From Geofilum rhodophaeum (GTDB taxonomy: Bacteria; Bacteroidota; Bacteroidia; Bacteroidales; Marinilabiliaceae), in the NCBI RefSeq assembly GCF_002210225.1, contig NZ_MWUJ01000001.1, positions 124,001-188,000 on the forward strand: a stretch of DNA of 64,000 nucleotides, in the 5' to 3' direction. Position numbers and translations under genes: made by a program. A model generated the notes under the pieces. The model was not told the origin of the DNA and did no database searches. It worked only from the letters and a program-made list of their open reading frames with translations. The first letter of the stretch is position 1, and each line of letters starts with the position of its first letter. Shown here piece by piece: positions 54,901 through 61,035 of this stretch.

Positions 54901-55216
54901 TGGCATCTGCCAACTGCACATTAATCACGGTTCTACCTTCTATGTCAACAGTCTGAGTTTGATACCCAACACTGGTAAACTGCAGTTTGTGTGTATTGTC
55001 TCGTACCTCAATAATGTAGTCCCCGTCGAGATTGGTTACCACACCATTAATCAAACGATTGTTCTTATCCAGTTCGGCTACTGTCACACCAATCACCCCC
55101 TGGGGTTCAAATGCACTGGTTACTTTTCCACGAACAATACCCCTTTGCTGGGCCGAAAGTGGGAAAAGCAAGAAAAGTGACAGTACAAACAATGTTGCTT
55201 TGACTATTTTAAACAT
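51947..55216 (-). CDS. SusC-like TonB-dependent receptor of the first FAS1-SusCD set
   Basis: 1089 aa; signal peptide ends FPLSAQ. Regulatory-like domain (VRGKVTSAFEPQGVIGVTV), TonB-box-proximal EGAEIVGYRRTNTGALNVAD, plug with GVNTLSVDASPLIVVDNIPY and ISVLKDAAATAMWGTRAANGV, then barrel ending QFTLNLAVTF with a terminal Phe. The gene follows the 765-aa FAS1 gene by 39 bases, so a FAS1 lipoprotein is translated directly ahead of the transporter. Family assignment firm; substrate not known. Confidence 0.96.
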   Translation of the reverse strand: MFKIVKATLFVLSLFLLFPLSAQQRGIVRGKVTSAFEPQGVIGVTVAELDKNNRLINGVVTNLDGDYIIEVRDNTHKLQFTSVGYQTQTVDIEGRTVINVQLADAITELEGAEIVGYRRTNTGALNVADRDLAIPVSKISTEEFEGVQASSIDEAIQGRLSGVDITANSGDPGAGMSIRIRGVNTLSVDASPLIVVDNIPYEVNVSSDFNFATANEEGYSQMLNIPVDDISEISVLKDAAATAMWGTRAANGVLLITTKRGTKGRKPVVQYTFRGTFTQNPSTIPLLNGDQYNTLMQEAYFNSNSVPMPFETYREFLQSPDDPYYYYNYGANTDWMDKLTRNGFIQNHDFSITGGGTKAFYRFSVNYQGQEGTTVGTSLDRLSTRLNLDYNISDKLRMRADFAFTHSDTYGNYNDETIKNDRSVRSVGYKKMPIMSIYEYDNEGNLTPNYFSPESNSQGTAPNTYNPVALANEGFSRTLNDRITNKFSLFYDIAPGLRYTLNLSFDVNTNKVKRFLPQTATGKAWTDSWVNRSYDKDDDSYYIYTNNQVNYSKNFFDVHDLTAAVNFMTNEYIGNFYDLTTANSASSLLQDPSSDNKYRESGLGFGSGPWRGRDLGLTGVVHYKFMDKYIVSGSLRYEGNSKFDANNRFGFFKGLSGAWRISGENFLQYADWLTDLRLRFSYGENGNKPRKEGMFFNNYSTFDWSYLGYNAVYSTDMRLEDLKWESYISTNYGISFDAWDGRLMIEADYYQNRTEDMFGYDVGIPSSTGISEIKIMNIGVMDNVGWDFSIRTLPVKQKDFSMTLDFNIAKNYNILREVADGYPLERNLTLGNGLYKNIIQIDNPIGSFYGYKYKGVYTQEDQLIARDVNGEVITDPNGGQVSMMYDYDNVRYPFQLGDAIYEDVNNDGNINAQDIVYLGDANPDFTGGFGSLIKYKNFSLNYFFYFRYGNQIINRTRMNGEKMYDFDNQLASTLKRWRTPGDETDIPRAILGGGYNWLGSDRFVEDGSFLRLKYITFTYNVPKDFSQRMGISNMRVSATMNNLLTQTNYTGQDPEINIRSNDGTIYTVGYDDSSTPVAKQFTLNLAVTF

Positions 55217-55255
55217 AAAGTTGGTCTGTTAAATTAATCTTTCTATTACCTTAAT

Positions 55256-57553
55256 CTACTCCTCCACCAATTCTGCCCTATAATCGAGGTAGTTGTCGAT
55301 TAAATGGATAATGGCTCCATTGGCCAATACGCAGGTATGCGGAGAAGTTCCGGTAAAGGTGGCCACAGCCTCCCTTCCTTTTCTGTCGTATATTTTCAAT
55401 TGATCCGTCGTATTGCTGTCAACAGACACATAAGTGTCTCCATCATTATCCTTGAAGTTGGTATAAGCAATATTGTTGTAGCCATTATTGGGATAAATGT
55501 ACTGACGTCGGAGAGTATGAAACTGCACAAAGCGTTTAACCATTTCCTGCTCAGCTGTCGTAAAGTCAGCAGCAGTAATCTGCGGCAGCAAGCCTGCAGC
55601 CACGGCTGCATCGATGGCAGTATTGTTTGGAATTAGATAGGTTTGCGGATCCGCTATGGAGATATCGGCAAAACGCTTGGTGTCGGGATCATAAACCAGG
55701 CGACTTTTCTCGTTAGGATCTTCTGCTCCCGCAGCAGTGGAATTTGCGGACTTCTCTATATACCGAAAAAAACCACGGTAACTCGCATTGGATTCCAGAA
55801 AGGCTCCGATACCCTGGGTCGAAAACAACAAAGGTTTATTGAGTTCATATGTTATTCCATTTACCAAAGTATCCTTTCCCGACTCCACATTCAAAGTCGC
55901 TCCGGTGAGCAATGTTTGTCCCGAGGCCCAAATCCTTCCCCTAAAATAACGAATCAACTCTCCGTTATTGGTTTCAACCAAACCATAGCCGGTAGACAAA
56001 TCCTCAAAAGGATCGTCGGCATTGGGCAAAAAGATCATGTGCAAATTCAACAAGCGGTCAAGAACACTGGTTATAGCCAGATCCTGCCATTCGGGAATTT
56101 CGTGTGTCCAGGTATTGTCGGTGGCACTATAAGTCAGCCCAAGCTCATTAAATTGCTCATTGCTGATAAGATAAACCTGCTGTCGTGAAATAGGATTACG
56201 AAGCTGATATTGGTTTTCTGTAGCAACCAGCGCCCTGTAAAACATCGTATAACGCGGATCCAGCAAAACGTCACGCATAACGGTAGAGAAAGCATTCGTC
56301 TCCTGAACTTTACTCACCGTGTAATAAAAACCATTGCTGGCCATTTGAGCGCCAACCACATCCACATCTTTATCAAAACGAGCAGGTTCTCCAAAATAAT
56401 TTTGAGTGGTAGCAAAACGACTGGGCCAAACCGCATTTCTAAACAAGTGGGCGTTGACCAATTCTTCTATAACAAACAAAGGCATTTCCTCGAGCGACTG
56501 ATAGCCCTTAGCTAAAAAAGTCTCGGAAAAATAAGACTGCAGCGCCTCATTAGTAGGGGCAAATAACGTCCAGGTGTCAATCTGACTGCCTTGTGCACCA
56601 TCTACAGACAAATGATTCTCATTATTCAAAGGGAAGTGCAAATAAGGATAGCTCTTGATATAAATATCCTTATAAACCCCGGTATTTCGCTCTTCACGTA
56701 GAAGAAAATCTCTTGGTGCCGGAGTTAAATAAACCATATATTTTTTAAGAATATCGTAAAAACCAGAGCTCTCTTCAGCGTCTTCAAGCAATTCCTCAAC
56801 ATTGGCCAAAGGAAGCAGCACCTTATCTACAACATGCACCATTCCGTTTTCAGCACGCAGATCACTTGCTACAACTCGCGCATCAGCAACATTGAACCCC
56901 GAAAACTCTGCATCGGGATAAAAAAAGTTGTAGTCTTCTACCGACAGGCCCTTTGTTTGCAAAAAGGCATCTGTGAAAAACGGGATATTCTTGGCATTTT
57001 TGTTTTCAAGACCAAAGTAAACGACCCCTTGACCAGGAATTTCTGAGGCTTGATTTACATCAACAACCTCCACAGAAGATCCATCCTGGGCAGTGAAAGT
57101 ATAAACCCCTTTAGATTTATAAGTTCTCCGCTTAAAGGCAATATTCAGGTTGGTTTCACGATCTTCATAAGCAACATTTCGCTGAAAATCGTCTATGGTT
57201 TGTTCGGTGGAAGCAACCGAGGTCAAAGAATAAGAAACAATATCCTCGGCCAGTTCCTCCGATATCTCTTCCACAGACCCTATACCATGCTCCTCCATAA
57301 AAGCCTCAAAGGCAGCGTTGTTTGGCACAAACACTGTGTAAAAACCACTGGCTTTAAGCACTTTGGCATAACCGGTTTTATCAACGCAGGCCAGATAGTG
57401 CGAAAAATCGCCTTCAGCCTCCAGCATCTGATAAATGGGTTCGCCCACCCAAGAGGGTTTTTCGTAATAATTATCGTCCTCGCAGCCGGCGGAGAAAACC
57501 AACAATGAGCCAAAAACGACAACCATCAGCGCTTTGAATAAAACATTCTTCAT
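55256..57553 (-). CDS. Multi-FAS1-domain lipoprotein, first gene of the FAS1-SusCD operon
   Basis: 765 aa; lipobox VFSAGC followed by EDDNYY, an acidic stretch like Bacteroidota surface-export signals. FAS1-type signatures: YTVFVPNNAAFEAFMEEH (about residue 70), ENGMVHVVDKVLLPL, WTLFAPTNEALQSYF (about 325), a third region ending in NLHMIF, and QTYLIPNNTAIDAAV with FVQFHTLRRQYIYP and NGAIIHLIDNYL at the end. I count about four FAS1 units, some divergent. It is transcribed first from the promoter at 57697-57727, ahead of SusC and SusD. A binding or assembly role at the surface is inferred. Confidence 0.85.
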   Translation of the reverse strand: MKNVLFKALMVVVFGSLLVFSAGCEDDNYYEKPSWVGEPIYQMLEAEGDFSHYLACVDKTGYAKVLKASGFYTVFVPNNAAFEAFMEEHGIGSVEEISEELAEDIVSYSLTSVASTEQTIDDFQRNVAYEDRETNLNIAFKRRTYKSKGVYTFTAQDGSSVEVVDVNQASEIPGQGVVYFGLENKNAKNIPFFTDAFLQTKGLSVEDYNFFYPDAEFSGFNVADARVVASDLRAENGMVHVVDKVLLPLANVEELLEDAEESSGFYDILKKYMVYLTPAPRDFLLREERNTGVYKDIYIKSYPYLHFPLNNENHLSVDGAQGSQIDTWTLFAPTNEALQSYFSETFLAKGYQSLEEMPLFVIEELVNAHLFRNAVWPSRFATTQNYFGEPARFDKDVDVVGAQMASNGFYYTVSKVQETNAFSTVMRDVLLDPRYTMFYRALVATENQYQLRNPISRQQVYLISNEQFNELGLTYSATDNTWTHEIPEWQDLAITSVLDRLLNLHMIFLPNADDPFEDLSTGYGLVETNNGELIRYFRGRIWASGQTLLTGATLNVESGKDTLVNGITYELNKPLLFSTQGIGAFLESNASYRGFFRYIEKSANSTAAGAEDPNEKSRLVYDPDTKRFADISIADPQTYLIPNNTAIDAAVAAGLLPQITAADFTTAEQEMVKRFVQFHTLRRQYIYPNNGYNNIAYTNFKDNDGDTYVSVDSNTTDQLKIYDRKGREAVATFTGTSPHTCVLANGAIIHLIDNYLDYRAELVEE

Positions 57554-57696
57554 AACCTATACATTAATTAACCATTCTTTATTAAGCAAGACAAACAAAC
57601 CTTTAATGAGCTAACAAACAGCAATCTGTGTAAAAACAACTGGTGTTTACAAGTGCTTATCAAACAATAAAACGCTTTATATACATTTACTAATGT

Positions 57697-57727
57697 CAAA
57701 ATTATAACACTCCTTAACAGATTCCAA
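57697..57727 (-). promoter_or_regulatory. Promoter of the FAS1-SusCD operon
   Basis: Minus-strand TTG at 57725-57727 and TAATTTTG at 57697-57704 with 20 bases between. The predicted leader is about 135 bases. The gap 57554-57874 otherwise holds only the shared block and the GH2 terminator. Confidence 0.6.
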
Positions 57728-57765
57728 TACACAATCTGACACTTTTTTTACATTTTTTGACACAA
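57725..57765 (-). promoter_or_regulatory. Shared 41-bp upstream block, copy 2
   Basis: Plus-strand reading begins CAATACACAA and ends GACACAA; 34 of 41 bases equal copy 1 at 3027-3067. Read on the minus strand it holds GTGTC, GTGTC and GTGTA at offsets of 21 and 10 bases, that is direct half-sites on one DNA face, as expected for AraC-type DNA-binding domains. Confidence 0.5.
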
Positions 57766-57840
57766 AACCCTTAAAAAAACAAGCTGTAAATACATGTGAG
57801 CACTACAACTCACTTTTTAACAAACTCCCGTATCGGCCAA

Positions 57841-57862
57841 AAAAACCGATGGTTATCGGTTT
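57841..57862 (-). terminator. Terminator after the GH2 gene
   Basis: AAAACCGAT (57841-57849), GGTT loop, ATCGGTTTT (57854-57862), followed on the minus strand by more T and located just past the GH2 stop at 57875. Confidence 0.6.
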
Positions 57863-57874
57863 TATTTCACTGTC

Positions 57875-60844
57875 TTACAGCCGCTCAAAGAACTCTATCT
57901 CTACAATGCTCAAATTGCCCCCCCGATCTTCCTGCTGATCGGCCTGAGTGGCTTCGTCCATCTGGCCGGTTATTTCAACAATGCCGTATTCGTCTTCATA
58001 ACTGGTAGCACCAATCAATTGCACCATTACTTCCTTGCCCTTTATGGGTGCAAAAGAAAGGTTGGCATAACCCAGGTTGCGTGGTGTGTTGCCTTTGAAC
58101 ACTTCCTGCCCATCCACATACACGGCTATGGGGTAGCTCCGGGTGCGGTGACCGCTGAACTTGATGTTGATCTCGCTCAGCTCGGCTTCTCTTTCCAGCT
58201 GATAGCGAATCCAACCATGATCCAGCTGATTGCTGTTGTCCCATACACTTTCTTCATTATCGTCGAAACTCATGGCCACCTTGTCCTGATTAATGCCGGC
58301 TGTAGCTGAAACAGGCATCACGGAACGACGCGTCTCGGTGTAGGAAGGACTCAGTGGGGTGGGACCTTTACCCAGAAAAGAGGGCAAGCCGTCGGCAGGC
58401 AATACTGTAGCCAATCCGTTTTCTACAACAAAGGGCTTACTTTCCAACTCAAGGGACGCACTTTTGAGCCCCCTGCTGCGTGCGCTGAGTTTGATCTCAC
58501 CAGCCTCACGGGTCGAACGAAGCATAATTCGGTTTACGCCTCCTTCCACAGGAAGTTTCGTTGAGAGGATGTAATTGTCGGGCCCCTGGGCAATACCCCC
58601 GCGCCATTCTGCAGGCCCCTCCAGGTCAAAACTAATGGCATTAAGGGCGGTGGGACAGCGATTTCCGGCTTCGTCTACCACTTCTACCTGCACCATAGCC
58701 ACATCGGCGCCATCGGCCCGGAAACCAAGGGGGGATTGCATCGGAGTTAACTTAATGGCGTGCGGTTTTCCGGCTGAACGACGCAGTGCTTCACCCACCA
58801 CATCCCCTTCTTTATTATAACCCAGGGCTTTTATTTCGCCCTCTTCAAAACGCACTTGCTCAAAAGTAAAAAGGAAACGATTACTCTGCACGCCCTTGCC
58901 TAAAGAGCGACCATTGACAAAAAGCTCTACTGCATCGGCTGCGGAAACCACATACATGTCCTTAACGGTACCCCGCTTATAGTTCCAGTGCCCCAAAATA
59001 TGGGTCAGGGTATCTTCATGGTCCACCCATCCGGCCCACATCACCTGATGCGCCCAAAAACCATCTTTGGGTATGCGCATTGGATCCACTTCGCCACTGC
59101 GCCGATAATTCTCAGCACCGCGGTGATGGGTATTTGTATCGCTGAAAATGATGTTGGCCCCGCCACTGCTCACCCTTGTTCCGGTACCGGGACGCTCGGT
59201 CCAGTACTCGTGCCAGCGAATGATGTTCTCAATGGCATGTGAGTCCTGATTGCGATTATACACACTGGCATCGTCGCCTTTATAGAGGGGACCGTCGCCA
59301 TCTTTATGATAGGGGGCTGTGTACGCATCCCAATACTTACGAAGTCCTTCATCTCGCGAATACTCATTGGCAAACACAGGCTTTCGGGCACTTTTATTGA
59401 TGTAAAGCATCTCTCCGCCCCACTCTGCCGTTTCACTGGCCAACATTTCACGACTGCCCATGGCACGTCCCCCATGCGGGTCGTATTTATCCCGAACAGC
59501 CAGCAACTCCAGCATATGCGCTTCACGAATGCCCTTATTACCGCCTTCGTAAAACAAAATACTCGGATTGTTGCGGTTGTAAATAATGGCGTCGCGCATC
59601 AGCTCTACCCGCTGGTCCCAACGGCGACCGGTAACATCGTGCTCCGCATCACCAGCAGGCATGGCCTGAATAAGGCCAACCCGGTCGGCGCTCTCCACAT
59701 CCTGCTTCCAGGGGGTGATGTGCATCCAGCGCACAAAATTCCCATTACTCTCAATCATCAACTGGTTGGAATAATCGCTCATCCAGGCCGGCACCGACAT
59801 GCCCAATGCGGGCCATTCGTTACTGGTGCGCTGGGCATAACCCTTCAACATAATGACCCGGTCGTTCAAATAAATCATTCCGTTTTCATAAGCCGTTTTG
59901 CGAAAACCGGTACGCACGGGTACTTCATCAACGATACGACCGTCCACCTCCAGGCGGGCCCTTACCTTATAAAGGTAGCCGTACCCCCAACTCCAAAACT
60001 CCATATTCTCCATTGGCGCCGCGGCAGAGAGGACAACCATCCCTTCGGGAGAAATCATGCGCGCCGTACCTTTAAAGGTTTTAACTTCGCGGCCATCCAT
60101 ATCCTCAACCACCACATCCAGATTAACCACCTGAGCACGCGAGGTTTCATTGCGCACTTCCGATTCCACATTTACAGTCGCTGTTTTACCTGCAATATCA
60201 AAATCACTGCCGTAAACATAGGTACCGATGGTTCCCAAATTTGAATAAAGCGGCAGGGTCTGGTAAATTTTATTGGTCAGGTGCAGCTTAACGTTTTTGG
60301 TTAGTCCGCCATAATTCGCATTAAAATTCCGATCGGCCCACTGATAACGCTGATTAAAAAAGCGCTCCCTGTAATTCCAGTCGTTGTCGGTCCGAACAGC
60401 CACCACGTTCGTCTGCGGATAGGCTTTGAGCAAGGAAGTGACATTGAGGCCGAAAGCCATCACCCCATTTTCATGCAAACCAGCCAATACGCCGTTTACA
60501 TAAACCTCTCCGGCCTGACGAAGCCCCTCAAACTCCAGAAAAACATTCTGCCCTTCGCTGCCCTTGGGCAGAACAAAAGTCTTACGGTACCAGGCAATAC
60601 CGGTGGACAAATCTTTAATATCCAACTTAAAGGCCTCATCTTCGTTCCAGGCATGCGGCAGGCTCACCAATTTCCAGTCCGAATCATCAAACTCAGCATC
60701 CGAAGCCCCTTTGGGGTCCCCTACGAACAATTTCCAGTCGGCATTAAAATTAAAGCTTGCACGCGGTGCATTTTCTGCCTGCATCGTCCACTGCACCATA
60801 AGGACAAAAACAACGAGGGCCCATCTCACAAATCTCAAACTCAT
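57875..60844 (-). CDS. GH2-family glycoside hydrolase with C-terminal discoidin-like domain
   Basis: 989 aa; signal peptide ends QWTMQAE, no lipobox. N-terminal jelly-roll (ASFNFNADWKLFVGD, GIAWYRKTFVLPKGSEG), Ig-like domain, TIM barrel (RVIMLKGYAQRTSNEW, NFVRWMHITPWKQDVE, ILFYEGGNKGI, PVFANEYSRDEG with the likely nucleophile Glu). C-terminal Ig-like domains follow, then an F5/8-type-C-like module (about 850-960: SFDDNEESVWDNSNQLDHGW, RSYPIAVYVDGQEVF). The position of the usual GNE acid/base motif reads GGNK; the Glu of FYEGGN may serve instead, as in a distinct GH2 subgroup. Monocistronic between a terminator and a promoter with the CTATCAT inverted repeat. Substrate unknown, probably a beta-galactoside. 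Confidence 0.86.
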   Translation of the reverse strand: MSLRFVRWALVVFVLMVQWTMQAENAPRASFNFNADWKLFVGDPKGASDAEFDDSDWKLVSLPHAWNEDEAFKLDIKDLSTGIAWYRKTFVLPKGSEGQNVFLEFEGLRQAGEVYVNGVLAGLHENGVMAFGLNVTSLLKAYPQTNVVAVRTDNDWNYRERFFNQRYQWADRNFNANYGGLTKNVKLHLTNKIYQTLPLYSNLGTIGTYVYGSDFDIAGKTATVNVESEVRNETSRAQVVNLDVVVEDMDGREVKTFKGTARMISPEGMVVLSAAAPMENMEFWSWGYGYLYKVRARLEVDGRIVDEVPVRTGFRKTAYENGMIYLNDRVIMLKGYAQRTSNEWPALGMSVPAWMSDYSNQLMIESNGNFVRWMHITPWKQDVESADRVGLIQAMPAGDAEHDVTGRRWDQRVELMRDAIIYNRNNPSILFYEGGNKGIREAHMLELLAVRDKYDPHGGRAMGSREMLASETAEWGGEMLYINKSARKPVFANEYSRDEGLRKYWDAYTAPYHKDGDGPLYKGDDASVYNRNQDSHAIENIIRWHEYWTERPGTGTRVSSGGANIIFSDTNTHHRGAENYRRSGEVDPMRIPKDGFWAHQVMWAGWVDHEDTLTHILGHWNYKRGTVKDMYVVSAADAVELFVNGRSLGKGVQSNRFLFTFEQVRFEEGEIKALGYNKEGDVVGEALRRSAGKPHAIKLTPMQSPLGFRADGADVAMVQVEVVDEAGNRCPTALNAISFDLEGPAEWRGGIAQGPDNYILSTKLPVEGGVNRIMLRSTREAGEIKLSARSRGLKSASLELESKPFVVENGLATVLPADGLPSFLGKGPTPLSPSYTETRRSVMPVSATAGINQDKVAMSFDDNEESVWDNSNQLDHGWIRYQLEREAELSEINIKFSGHRTRSYPIAVYVDGQEVFKGNTPRNLGYANLSFAPIKGKEVMVQLIGATSYEDEYGIVEITGQMDEATQADQQEDRGGNLSIVEIEFFERL

Positions 60845-60877
60845 ATTATCCGGTTTTATCTGTTAATTTCTTGTACA

Positions 60878-60885
60878 CAAAACTA
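60878..60885 (-). promoter_or_regulatory. -7 element of the GH2 gene
   Basis: Minus-strand TAGTTTTG fits TAnnTTTG, 34 bases before the ATG. No TTG sits at the usual -33 distance, suggesting activator dependence. Confidence 0.4.
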
Positions 60886-60926
60886 AACAGCAGCCGGCAG
60901 CAGGAACCATCAATTTGCATCAAAAA

Positions 60927-60992
60927 CCTATCATTTTGTTCCAGGCTTCAGTAACCACCCAAAATGATAGTACGCCAGAACAAGATGATAGG
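60927..60992. promoter_or_regulatory. Inverted-repeat operator candidate upstream of GH2
   Basis: CCTATCATTTTGTTCCAGGC (60927-60946) is mirrored by GCCAGAACAAGATGATAGG (60974-60992), with a third partial copy CCCAAAATGATAG at 60958-60970. It lies upstream of the GH2 -7 element and just past the stop of the hybrid sensor gene. A related arm occurs at 19151-19166. Confidence 0.5.
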
Positions 60993-61035
60993 TGAAAAGC
61001 AAGCACCGGGGATAACTTTGTTTAAATTACCGGAG

